Source: Sphingobacterium phlebotomi
GTDB taxonomy: Bacteria > Bacteroidota > Bacteroidia > Sphingobacteriales > Sphingobacteriaceae
Length of the DNA stretch: 64,000 nt
Assembly: GCF_008180195.1 (NCBI RefSeq)
Contig: NZ_VTAV01000006.1
Coordinates: forward strand, 1-64,000
Direction: 5' to 3'
The position numbers and the translations under genes are program-made. The notes under the pieces are model-generated. The model saw nothing but the letters and a program-made list of their open reading frames with translations, did not search any database and was not told the origin of the DNA. Positions 36,115 through 44,702 of this stretch are shown in pieces. Numbering within the stretch: the first letter of the stretch is position 1; every line of letters starts with the position of its first letter.

Positions 36115-37398
36115 ATGAGCTTTGTAGAAGAACTACGTTGGAGAGGGATGTTACAAGATATCATGCCCGGAACAGAAGAATTGCTGAATAAAGAAAACGT
36201 TTCCGGCTATATCGGCTTCGACCCAACAGGAGATTCGCTGCATGTAGGACATTTAACACAGATTATGACTCTTATCCACTTTCAAAATGCCGGGCACAAA
36301 CCTGTTGCGTTGGTGGGTGGGGCTACCGGGATGATCGGAGATCCTTCTTTTAAGTCTGCCGAGCGTAATCTATTAGATGAAGCCACATTACAACACAATG
36401 TCACTAGTTTAAAAACACAACTTTCCAAATTCCTGCATTTTGGGGATGGTGACAACGACGCTAAGATGGTTAATAACTATGATTGGTTCAAGGATTTTAA
36501 ATTTCTGGACTTTATCCGCGACGTCGGCAAGCTGATTACGGTGAATTACATGATGGCGAAAGACTCTGTAAAAAAACGCCTGGAGGGCGACAATGGTCTT
36601 TCCTTTACTGAATTTACCTATCAACTGATACAAGGTTACGATTTTTATTACCTATGGAAGCACCACAATTGTAAGGTACAAATGGGTGGTTCCGATCAAT
36701 GGGGAAATATTGTAACGGGTAGTGAGATCATCCGACGTCAAGATCAAGGAACAGCGTACGCTATTACCACCCAATTGATCAAAAAAGCAGACGGACAAAA
36801 GTTTGGTAAAACGGAATCTGGAGCAGTTTGGTTAGATCCGAAAAAAACATCGCCTTACAAATTTTATCAATTTTGGCTAAACACAACTGATGACGATGCC
36901 AAAAACTGGATTAAAATCTTTACACTAAAGACAAAAGAGGAGATCGATGCCATCGTTGCCGAGCATGATGCGGCACCGCATACTCGAACTGTGCAAAAAG
37001 CATTAGCAAAGGATATCACTATACGCACACACTCGGAGAAAGATTACGAAACCGCAGTAAAAACTTCTGAATTTTTATTTGGTAATGGATCTTTAGAGTT
37101 CTTAACGGAATTGGAACATGATAGTGTATTAGAAGTTTTCGACGGTGTTCCACAGTTTGAAATAAACAGAAACCAACTTACGGAGGGCGTCAATGTATTG
37201 GATTTGCTTGCTGTCCATACTCAAGTTTTTCCATCAAAGGGCGAAGCACGCAAAATGTTGCAGGGAGGTGGTGTCGCTATCAACAAAGAAAAAATAAATG
37301 ACATCGAATTAGTGGTTAATACTACACACCTAATCAGCGACAGGTACATCGTCGCACAACGTGGAAAGAAAAATTACTTTCTAATTATTGTAAAATAA
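36115..37398 (+). CDS. tyrS: Tyrosyl-tRNA synthetase
   Basis: A 427-residue class I aminoacyl-tRNA synthetase that charges tRNA-Tyr. The HIGH-type motif is HVGH in [12 protein letters not shown] (residues 39-50), the KMSKS-equivalent is KFGKTESG (about 230-237), and QGYDFYYLW plus [13 protein letters not shown] form the tyrosine pocket. A C-terminal S4 RNA-binding domain follows (about 350-427: [19 protein letters not shown]). Length matches the bacterial TyrS of 420 residues. ftsK follows on the same strand with its own promoter-like element. Confidence 0.97.
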   Translation: MSFVEELRWRGMLQDIMPGTEELLNKENVSGYIGFDPTGDSLHVGHLTQIMTLIHFQNAGHKPVALVGGATGMIGDPSFKSAERNLLDEATLQHNVTSLKTQLSKFLHFGDGDNDAKMVNNYDWFKDFKFLDFIRDVGKLITVNYMMAKDSVKKRLEGDNGLSFTEFTYQLIQGYDFYYLWKHHNCKVQMGGSDQWGNIVTGSEIIRRQDQGTAYAITTQLIKKADGQKFGKTESGAVWLDPKKTSPYKFYQFWLNTTDDDAKNWIKIFTLKTKEEIDAIVAEHDAAPHTRTVQKALAKDITIRTHSEKDYETAVKTSEFLFGNGSLEFLTELEHDSVLEVFDGVPQFEINRNQLTEGVNVLDLLAVHTQVFPSKGEARKMLQGGGVAINKEKINDIELVVNTTHLISDRYIVAQRGKKNYFLIIVK

Positions 37399-37427
37399 GA
37401 GGGGGGTAACATTTCCTTTATTTTTCC

Positions 37428-37435
37428 TAAGTTTG
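37428..37435 (+). promoter_or_regulatory. Candidate -7 promoter element of ftsK
   Basis: TAAGTTTG matches TAnnTTTG, 26 bases before the ftsK start codon, in the 62-base spacer after tyrS. Confidence 0.4.
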
Positions 37436-37460
37436 TAACTAAGAAAGTTATCTAATTTTC

Positions 37461-40064
37461 ATGTCAAACAAAGGAAATACATTTAGAAATTCCGGCAATG
37501 CAAGCAGTGTTAAACGTGCTCCGCGTGTCAAAGGGAATGTATCATATAGTAAGAAAAAGCGGTTTAATTCGTTTGAAAACATTAATTTTTCAGAAGGACA
37601 GCGCAAAGCCTTGAAGATATTGGGTATCTTCTTGCTGTTTTTTTCTTTCATTATGGCTGTTTCATTTGTTTCTTATCTTTTCACATGGAAACAGGACCAA
37701 AGTTATATAACGGAGACCAATGGAGGATGGTCTACCCTATTTCGGAGTGCTGATGAAATCGCTGATGAAGCTGTCGAGCTTCCCGTTGTTGAAAATAAGC
37801 TGGGAAAACTGGGAGCCTTACTCGCCAATCAATTCATTTACGAATGGTTCGGTGTAGCTTCCTTCCTTTTCACATTTATCCTCTTTATCATTGGGTATAA
37901 GTTTCTATACAGAAAATCCCTTTTACCCGTGTGGAAAACAATTATCTATTCCTCTACGGCCATCATTTATCTATCGGTAACACTGGGGTTCTTTCAGGAT
38001 TTTCTAACAGATTCCCCCCATATATTGGAGGGAAAGTTTGGCTATTGGACAAATCAGTTATTAAAAGTTCAAATAGGGAGTACCGGCATTGCAGCTCTCC
38101 TTGCTTTCGCCTATTTAGCCATACTCATCCTTATTTATAATCTGGATTTGAAATGGACATGGTCTTCAAAAAAGGTAGATGAAGACGTAGAAGACGAGGA
38201 AGAAGATAATTTTGAAACGTTCACGAACAAGCTAAATTCCACTTCAAATATTTCACGTAACACGCCTCATCACCAAGTGGAAGTTGAGAAAGGGGAAGAT
38301 GAGGAAGATGAGGAAAATGCCCTACAAGAAGATCTTATTCCGTATACACCTACAACCGTTAATGTGCAAACGGAAAGCAAAAAGGACAATGAGCATGAAA
38401 TTACTTTTACGGTAGATACGCCTGAGATTATTGATAGACCGGTAGATAGTAAACAAGAGCCGGTTACTAACGGCCCTGTACTTCGTGTGGAGAAAGTGGT
38501 AGAAGAAAAAGCGATTACAGCCAACGACCTTGTTGCAGAGTTCGGTGAATATGATCCCAAATTAGACCTATCTGGATATCAATATCCTACCCTTGATTTG
38601 CTAAAAGAATACGGAAGCGGCAAGATCACTATTAACCAGCAGGAATTGGAAGCCAACAAAAACCGTATCGTAGAAACGTTGCGTAACTACAGTATTGAGA
38701 TTGAACATATTAAAGCGACAATCGGACCAACAGTAACGCTATATGAAATCATCCCGAAACCGGGCGTACGTATTTCCAAAATCAAAAACCTAGAAGATGA
38801 TATTGCTTTGAGCCTAGCAGCACTAGGTATACGTATCATCGCGCCGATGCCTGGTAAAGGAACTATTGGTATCGAAGTTCCTAACAGTTCACCGGAGATG
38901 GTATCGATGCGCTCCGTTCTGGCAACGGAAAAGTTCCAGAAAACGGACATGGATTTACCGATCGCACTGGGTAAGACCATATCAAATGAGGTATATATAG
39001 CGGATCTGGCAAAAATGCCTCACCTATTAGTCGCAGGAGCTACAGGACAGGGTAAATCTGTGGGTATCAATGCAATCCTGACGTCTTTATTATATAAGAA
39101 ACATCCCGCCGAGTTGAAATTTGTCATGGTTGACCCCAAAAAGGTGGAACTTTCTCTTTTCAAAACGATAGAACGTCATTTCTTGGCGAAACTACCAAAT
39201 GAAGATGAAGCGATCATCACCGACACAAAAAAAGTAATCAACACGCTCAACTCCCTTTGTATCGAGATGGATCAACGTTACGACCTGTTGAAGAATGCAG
39301 CGGTACGTAACTTGAAAGAATATAATGTAAAATTTGTTAACCGCCGATTAAACCCTGAGGAGGGTCATCGATTCTTACCTTATATCGTTCTGGTAGTTGA
39401 TGAGTTTGCGGATTTGATGATGACGGCAGGTAAAGAAGTAGAAACACCGATTGCACGACTTGCTCAGTTGGCACGAGCTGTGGGAATACATTTGGTCATT
39501 GCGACACAAAGGCCATCGGTGAATATTATTACAGGTACTATTAAAGCGAACTTCCCCGCACGCTTAGCGTTTAGGGTGCTGTCTAAAGTTGATTCCCGCA
39601 CAATATTGGACGCTGGAGGTGCTGACCAACTTATCGGTCGTGGAGACATGCTTTTAGCAACAGGAAGTGATTTGACACGTATCCAATGTGCTTTTGTTGA
39701 CACCCCGGAAGTAGAGCAAATATCGGAGTTTATCGGAAGTCAGCGTGGATATCCATCCGCTTTTATGCTGCCGGAATATGTCGACGAAAACGGAGAAGGA
39801 AGCGGCGGTATGGAGTTTGATTCGAGTGACCGTGACCAACTGTTCGAAGAAGCTGCACGGTTGATTGTCATGCACCAACAAGGCTCAACATCGTTGATTC
39901 AACGTAAACTAAAACTAGGATATAACAGAGCGGGACGGATAATCGACCAATTGGAGGCTGCAGGTATTGTAGGCCCGTTTGAGGGGAGTAAAGCACGCGA
40001 AGTACTTTATCCCGACGAGTATTCGCTAGAACAGTATTTAGAAACGTTAAGAAACAACGAATAA
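37461..40064 (+). CDS. ftsK: DNA translocase FtsK/SpoIIIE
   Basis: An 867-residue septal DNA pump that segregates chromosome ends and activates XerCD at dif. The order is a basic N-terminus, four membrane helices (about 51-74, 129-149, 160-178, 206-228), an acidic linker (about 238-290, with runs of Asp/Glu), then the motor. Walker A is GATGQGKSVGINAI (about 527-540) and Walker B VLVVDEFADLMM (about 640-652). The FtsK-gamma winged helix with LIQRKLKLGYNRAGRIIDQL lies at the C-terminus. Length and layout are normal for Bacteroidota. A LolA-like gene follows after 1 base. Confidence 0.97.
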   Translation: MSNKGNTFRNSGNASSVKRAPRVKGNVSYSKKKRFNSFENINFSEGQRKALKILGIFLLFFSFIMAVSFVSYLFTWKQDQSYITETNGGWSTLFRSADEIADEAVELPVVENKLGKLGALLANQFIYEWFGVASFLFTFILFIIGYKFLYRKSLLPVWKTIIYSSTAIIYLSVTLGFFQDFLTDSPHILEGKFGYWTNQLLKVQIGSTGIAALLAFAYLAILILIYNLDLKWTWSSKKVDEDVEDEEEDNFETFTNKLNSTSNISRNTPHHQVEVEKGEDEEDEENALQEDLIPYTPTTVNVQTESKKDNEHEITFTVDTPEIIDRPVDSKQEPVTNGPVLRVEKVVEEKAITANDLVAEFGEYDPKLDLSGYQYPTLDLLKEYGSGKITINQQELEANKNRIVETLRNYSIEIEHIKATIGPTVTLYEIIPKPGVRISKIKNLEDDIALSLAALGIRIIAPMPGKGTIGIEVPNSSPEMVSMRSVLATEKFQKTDMDLPIALGKTISNEVYIADLAKMPHLLVAGATGQGKSVGINAILTSLLYKKHPAELKFVMVDPKKVELSLFKTIERHFLAKLPNEDEAIITDTKKVINTLNSLCIEMDQRYDLLKNAAVRNLKEYNVKFVNRRLNPEEGHRFLPYIVLVVDEFADLMMTAGKEVETPIARLAQLARAVGIHLVIATQRPSVNIITGTIKANFPARLAFRVLSKVDSRTILDAGGADQLIGRGDMLLATGSDLTRIQCAFVDTPEVEQISEFIGSQRGYPSAFMLPEYVDENGEGSGGMEFDSSDRDQLFEEAARLIVMHQQGSTSLIQRKLKLGYNRAGRIIDQLEAAGIVGPFEGSKAREVLYPDEYSLEQYLETLRNNE

Positions 40065-40065
40065 G

Positions 40066-40710
40066 ATGGAGAAAAAAATGATGGCTCTGGTGGTATTCAT
40101 TTGCGCATCTATGATAGCATTCGCGCAAACAGATACCAAAGCAAAAAAATTGCTGGACGAAGTGTCTGCAAAATATGATGCCTATCAGACCATACAATCT
40201 GACTTTAGTTTTTCGGTGCAGCAAGCACAAGGAGAAAACCATATAGACAAAGGAAGCTTATTCTTGAACAAATCCAAGAACCAGTTCCGTATCGAGTTGA
40301 GTGAGCAAGACATCATCAGTGACGGCAAAAGCACTTGGTCTATCCTAAAAGAAGATCAAGAGGTACAAGTCAGTGAGTCGGACAACAACACCGAAAGCAT
40401 TGGCCCCAATAATCTATTTACCTTCTATAAAAAGGGATTTGCATATAAGAGTGTGAACGACGAATCGTTAGGCAAAGACATGTTGAATGTCATAGAATTA
40501 ACGCCTACAGACACGAAAACAAATTATGCAAAAATCAAACTGCGGGTAAATAAGAACAAACATATCCATGATGTTGCGGTACTTGATAAATCGGGAACCC
40601 GATATACCTATACGATTCACACATTATACGTGAATCATCGACTTCCGACAACAAAGTTTACATTCAATACGTCAAATTATCCCAATTATGAGATAGTTGA
40701 TCTTAGATAA
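40066..40710 (+). CDS. LolA-like outer-membrane lipoprotein carrier
   Basis: A 214-residue periplasmic protein. The signal is MEKKMMALVVFICASMIAFA, cleavage before QTDTKAK. The mature part has the LolA pattern: LLDEVSAKYDAYQTIQSDFS, KGSLFLNKSKNQFRIEL, ISDGKSTWSILKEDQEVQVSE and NLFTFYKKGFAYK. LolA chaperones lipoproteins across the periplasm to the outer membrane, important here given the many surface lipoproteins. It starts 1 base after ftsK; the ftsK-lolA order is common in bacteria. The LacI regulator follows after 7 bases on the same strand but is probably a separate function. Confidence 0.88.
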   Translation: MEKKMMALVVFICASMIAFAQTDTKAKKLLDEVSAKYDAYQTIQSDFSFSVQQAQGENHIDKGSLFLNKSKNQFRIELSEQDIISDGKSTWSILKEDQEVQVSESDNNTESIGPNNLFTFYKKGFAYKSVNDESLGKDMLNVIELTPTDTKTNYAKIKLRVNKNKHIHDVAVLDKSGTRYTYTIHTLYVNHRLPTTKFTFNTSNYPNYEIVDLR

Positions 40711-40717
40711 GATAGCG

Positions 40718-41743
40718 ATGGCGAAGACGACACTTAAAAGTTTAGCCCAGGCATTAAATATGTCTGTTTCAACGGTATCAAAGGCATTGAATGATAGTCA
40801 CGAAATCAGCGAAGTGACCAAAAGAATGGTACAGGAATTTGCCAAAAAGCACAACTATCAACCCAATGTTCTCGCCAAATTCCTTAAAACAGGAAAAACG
40901 AACACGATTGGTGTCGTTCTTCCCAAAATGACTGGACCCTTTGAAGCACAGATTATTGCGGGAATGCAGAAAGCTGCCGCAACCCACCATTACAGAATTA
41001 TCATCATGAACACTATGGAAAATGAAGAGCTCGAAAAATTGGCTCTTCAATCTATGTTGGACAAATCGGCAGATGGAATTCTCTTTTGTCCCATTCATGA
41101 AGAATCAAATATAAATCTGGCAAAACAAATCCTTAAAACGACGCCTGTTGTTATCTTTGACCGGACGCATTATCCCATAGAAACCCATAAAGTAGGTGTG
41201 CTCAATGCGGAAGGAACCTATAATGCGTGTAAACATCTCGTGGACATCGGACGAAGGAAGATAGCTATATTCTGCGGTGCACGTCAGGGCATTACGACCA
41301 AAAGACTATCGGGATACATTGAAGCACATAACCATTTTCAGATACCTGTCACGCCGGAATACATCGTCCATTGTAATGTAAAAAGCCTGTCAGATTTGCA
41401 AAACGACATGGAAAAGCATGTGAAAAGCTTGCTACAATTACCGAATCCACCAGATGCTATTATTGGTGTCGCCGATACCATCACCACCCATTTATTGGGT
41501 ATTTTAGCTAAATTAGAAATAAAAGTACCGGAAACCCTTGCCGTTATCGGCTTTGCTAACACGGACCTGGTTCTTTCGCTAAACCCTTCGTTAAGTGCTA
41601 TTCGACAACCGACGACGGAGATAGGAGAAATTTCAGTAAATAAATTGGTAGAAATTATGCAAAAAAAGAATCGAAGCCAAATCGAATGGGAAGACATTAA
41701 ACTCCCCACTTCTATTCAGCTTCGACGCTCTACGATAGGATAG
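40718..41743 (+). CDS. LacI-family transcriptional regulator
   Basis: A 341-residue repressor or activator. The N-terminal helix-turn-helix is TLKSLAQALNMSVSTVSKAL, followed by the hinge region and a periplasmic-binding-like sensor domain (IGVVLPKMTGPFEAQIIAGM, DKSADGILFCPIH, IGFANTDLVLSLNPSLSAIR). The ATG at 40718 is chosen because MAKTTLKSLAQ is the standard LacI start; an earlier in-frame codon lies within lolA. It is convergent with uxuA (4-base gap) and sits beside the uronate genes, so it probably responds to a uronate or KDG-type sugar. The target operator is not identified. Confidence 0.92.
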   Translation: MAKTTLKSLAQALNMSVSTVSKALNDSHEISEVTKRMVQEFAKKHNYQPNVLAKFLKTGKTNTIGVVLPKMTGPFEAQIIAGMQKAAATHHYRIIIMNTMENEELEKLALQSMLDKSADGILFCPIHEESNINLAKQILKTTPVVIFDRTHYPIETHKVGVLNAEGTYNACKHLVDIGRRKIAIFCGARQGITTKRLSGYIEAHNHFQIPVTPEYIVHCNVKSLSDLQNDMEKHVKSLLQLPNPPDAIIGVADTITTHLLGILAKLEIKVPETLAVIGFANTDLVLSLNPSLSAIRQPTTEIGEISVNKLVEIMQKKNRSQIEWEDIKLPTSIQLRRSTIG

Positions 41744-41747
41744 TCAC

Positions 41748-42917
41748 TTATCTACTACGTATTACCCCCAATTCCAGTCCTCGCAACTCTGCCAATCCTC
41801 GTAACCGGCCGATTGCCGAATATCCCGGATTGGTAACTTTATTCAAATCGTCCAGCATTTGATGTCCATGATCTGGTCGAAATGGAATAGGTTTTTCCCG
41901 CTGCTGGTTTTCGGCGACTAGTTCTTTCATAACGGCATACATATCAACGTCGCCATCCAAATGATCTGCTTCATAGAAGCTCCCTAGAACGTCTTTTTTA
42001 ACATTACGCAAATGCACGAAATTAACCCGATGCTGTACATGTTTAAATATTTGTACCAAATCATTATCCGGTCCTGCACCTAATGAGCCCGTGCAAAAAC
42101 AAATACCATTAAATGGTTTGTCTACCGTTTTAATAATATATTCAAAATCTGCCAAATTGCCAGCAATTCTCGGAAGCCCTAAAATAGGATACGGTGGATC
42201 ATCCGGATGGATGGTCATTTTTATACCGTGCTTTTCACAAACATCCGCAATAGAAGAAAGAAAATAGGTCAGATTCTTCCGTAAACCATCAAATCCAATC
42301 TGTGCATAAATATCAATACTACTTTGCAAATCCTCCAACGAAGGGTCTTTCTCCCCAGGAATACCCATTAATACATTGGAAAGCAAAAATTTCTTCGCCT
42401 CATCATCGAAAGTAGCGTAACGGCTCTCTGCCTGTCCCACAATTTCTGTCGAATACGATGCCCTCGCATTAGGGCGTTCCAAAATAAAAATATCAAAGAT
42501 GGCCAAATCAATCCAATCAAAATAAAGTGCTTTAGATCCATCATGCATTACTTTATCTAATTGTGTACGCGTCCAATCCAGTACGGGCATAAAGTTATAA
42601 CATACCGTTTTGATTCCACATTCAGCCAAATTTGTCAGTGTTTGACGATAATTATCTAAATAAAAATCGACCTGCTCGGAATGTGTCTTTATAGCTTCGT
42701 GCACTGTGACACTTTCCACTACCGACCACACAAGTCCTGCTTCCTCTATTATTCTCTTCCGCTCCAAAATATCCTCCTTAGGCCACACATCACCATGCGG
42801 AATATGGTGTAATGCTGACACAATACCTGTTGCTCCTGCCTGCTTTACATCCTGTAAGGATACCGGGTCATTGGGTCCGTACCAACGCCACGTTTGTTCT
42901 AAAAATCGCTTATTCAT
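41748..42917 (-). CDS. uxuA: Mannonate dehydratase
   Basis: A 389-residue UxuA, which dehydrates D-mannonate to 2-keto-3-deoxy-D-gluconate (KDG). Typical segments are MNKRFLEQTWRWYGPNDPVS, GIVSALHHIPHGDVWP, GIKTVCYNFMPVLDWTRT, MTIHPDDPPYPILGLPRI, FCTGSLGAGPDNDL, FVHLRNV and HLDGDVDMYAV, which carry the metal ligands. Length fits the family (about 390). It follows the SDR gene (start 43751) by 12 bases on the minus strand, forming a uxuB-uxuA-type pair divergent from the GntR regulator. It feeds saturated uronates into the same KDG pool as the alginate genes. Confidence 0.95.
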   Translation of the reverse strand: MNKRFLEQTWRWYGPNDPVSLQDVKQAGATGIVSALHHIPHGDVWPKEDILERKRIIEEAGLVWSVVESVTVHEAIKTHSEQVDFYLDNYRQTLTNLAECGIKTVCYNFMPVLDWTRTQLDKVMHDGSKALYFDWIDLAIFDIFILERPNARASYSTEIVGQAESRYATFDDEAKKFLLSNVLMGIPGEKDPSLEDLQSSIDIYAQIGFDGLRKNLTYFLSSIADVCEKHGIKMTIHPDDPPYPILGLPRIAGNLADFEYIIKTVDKPFNGICFCTGSLGAGPDNDLVQIFKHVQHRVNFVHLRNVKKDVLGSFYEADHLDGDVDMYAVMKELVAENQQREKPIPFRPDHGHQMLDDLNKVTNPGYSAIGRLRGLAELRGLELGVIRSR

Positions 42918-42929
42918 ATTACAAAAAAC

Positions 42930-43751
42930 CTAAACTCCACACCAACTATTAAAACCTCCGTCTACAAAGATGGTTTCGCCAGAAACAAAAGCCGAGGCAT
43001 CGCTTAGCAGATACACCAAAGTACCTTCCAATTCTGATGGATCCCCTAGGCGGGAGAAAGGCGTGCCTTTTACAAATTTATCTGCTCTGTCCGTATAACT
43101 ACCATCAGAATTGGTCAGCAAATTACGGTTTTGTTCCGTAAGAAATACGCCGGGTGCTATTGCATTTACACGCACCTTGTCACCATAACGCAACGCCAAT
43201 TCTGTTGCCATCCATTTCGTAAAACCGTCTACGCCATGTTTTGCTACGGTATAGCCTAAAACACGTGTAATAGGCAAACTCGCGGCTAACGATGATATAT
43301 TGATAATGGAACCTTTCCCTTGCTTGGCAATAACCTCTCCAAAGACAAGTGTCGGGATAATGGTACCATATAGATTTAATTCGATTGCCTTAATGGTATC
43401 TCCTATTTTGTTTCCAAATAGATCATCATCTGGCCCAATGGTAGCGCCTGGAATATTTCCTCCCGCTGCATTCACCAACCCGTCTATCGTATTCCATTTG
43501 TTCAAAATCTGTTCTTTAGCTTTACGAACAGAATCTTCATCCATGACATCTGCGACGACTGCCAATGCTTCAGCACCTAATGTCTGCACCATTTTCACCC
43601 GCTCGTCTGCTTTCTCCTGGCTTCTTCCGATAATGCAGACTTTAGCTCCTGCTTCAGCTAAAGCTTTGACAAAAGCTTTCCCCAAAATGCCGGTGCCGCC
43701 GGTTACCACGATAACTTTTCCTTTTAATGAGAATCTCTCTAAAATATTCAT
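42930..43751 (-). CDS. SDR oxidoreductase, D-mannonate oxidoreductase (UxuB-like)
   Basis: A 273-residue classical short-chain dehydrogenase. TGGTGILG is at 17-24, NAAGG at 94-98, Ser153/Ser154 in NISSLAA, and Tyr167/Lys171 in GYTVAKHG. The sequence PDDDLFGNKIGDTIKAIELN is typical of SDRs annotated as D-mannonate oxidoreductase or fructuronate reductase, which interconvert D-fructuronate and D-mannonate with NAD(H). The next gene, uxuA, uses the product. The long-chain UxuB of E. coli is a different fold; this SDR type replaces it in many Bacteroidota and Bacillus. Specificity is inferred from pairing. Confidence 0.85.
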   Translation of the reverse strand: MNILERFSLKGKVIVVTGGTGILGKAFVKALAEAGAKVCIIGRSQEKADERVKMVQTLGAEALAVVADVMDEDSVRKAKEQILNKWNTIDGLVNAAGGNIPGATIGPDDDLFGNKIGDTIKAIELNLYGTIIPTLVFGEVIAKQGKGSIINISSLAASLPITRVLGYTVAKHGVDGFTKWMATELALRYGDKVRVNAIAPGVFLTEQNRNLLTNSDGSYTDRADKFVKGTPFSRLGDPSELEGTLVYLLSDASAFVSGETIFVDGGFNSWCGV

Positions 43752-43907
43752 GTTATTATAGTCGTAAGTTTATAACATTCAATGATAGCTATTTTTTATT
43801 CATTCTTAAGTATTTACCACAGGTTTATTCACGATAACGATTTCGTATACGCTTACTTGCAAGATAAATATTTACTATTTTTTTGTTTATATCATATTTA
43901 TTCCTAA

Positions 43908-43936
43908 ATTGGTCAACCAATAACTGGTTTACCAAT
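43908..43936 (+). promoter_or_regulatory. Tandem TGGT-N2-ACCA palindromes, probable GntR/FadR-type operator
   Basis: ATTGGTCAACCAAT (43908-43921) is a perfect palindrome, and CTGGTTTACCAAT (43924-43936) carries a second TGGT-TT-ACCA. The centres are 15 bases apart, 16 bases before the regulator's ATG. TGGT-N2-ACCA matches the operators of FadR-subfamily GntR regulators. It probably serves autoregulation and may also act on the divergent uxuB-uxuA genes, whose start is at 43751. Confidence 0.7.
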
Positions 43937-43951
43937 TTAAACATGTGTTAC

Positions 43952-44677
43952 ATGAACAATAGTATTATTGAAAGTATCTCTGCAATACAACGACAATCAC
44001 CGGTGGACATTATCATCCACCAGATTAGGAATCTCATTGTTTCAGGACAATTGAAACCTGGAGACAAACTGCCTTCTGAACGCATATTGAGCGAAAGGTT
44101 TCAAACGAGCAGAAGCTATGTTAGAGAAGCCATCCTAAAATTACAATTCTACGGATTATTAAAAACAAACCCTCAAAGTGGAACCTATGTAGCGGGCATG
44201 GGTATTAACATCATCGATAGCATGATAGGTGATCTCATTAATTTCAACCAAGATGATTTCTATGCTTTAATTGAAGCGCGTTACCACTTAGAACTTACCG
44301 CCGTACAATTGGCTGCAATTCGACGCACCGAAGAAGATCTAAAAATCTTAAAGGAAACAATGCTAAGTTTTGAGATAAAAACGAAAAATGATCAATCGAG
44401 CGTCGAAGAAGACATGCTTTTTCATACCAAAATTGCGCAAGCGACACAAAACAATGTTATATCATCCATGATTCTTCATCTCATACCAGATTTGGTAAAG
44501 AACATTACGGAGAAAAAAGTATGTGGAGAAAATCAAGTGTATAAAGCAATCGACGAGCATCGCGCTATATACGAAGCTATAGAAAAACAGAACGCAAGCC
44601 TTGCAGAAGAAGCAATGCGAACGCATTTAAACGATATCTGGGAGCTAAGCCAACAAGAGATAAAAAACAGACAGTAA
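43952..44677 (+). CDS. GntR-family (FadR subfamily) transcriptional regulator
   Basis: A 241-residue regulator. The N-terminal winged helix (about 12-80) contains IIHQIRNLIVSGQLKPGDKL, PSERILSERFQTSRSYVREA and LKLQFYGLLKTNPQSGTYV. The C-terminal all-alpha FCD ligand domain (about 95-235) has ALIEARYHLELTAVQLAA and MLFHTKIAQATQNNVISSMI, where Arg, Asp/His and His positions could bind a metal and a carboxylate ligand. The ATG at 43952 follows the tandem operator. It is the first gene of the plus-strand alginate operon; the PL17 gene starts 25 bases after it. The inducer is probably a uronate or KDG-type intermediate. Confidence 0.93.
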   Translation: MNNSIIESISAIQRQSPVDIIIHQIRNLIVSGQLKPGDKLPSERILSERFQTSRSYVREAILKLQFYGLLKTNPQSGTYVAGMGINIIDSMIGDLINFNQDDFYALIEARYHLELTAVQLAAIRRTEEDLKILKETMLSFEIKTKNDQSSVEEDMLFHTKIAQATQNNVISSMILHLIPDLVKNITEKKVCGENQVYKAIDEHRAIYEAIEKQNASLAEEAMRTHLNDIWELSQQEIKNRQ

Positions 44678-44702
44678 TTTAATTCCATAAACCAAATAAA
44701 CC

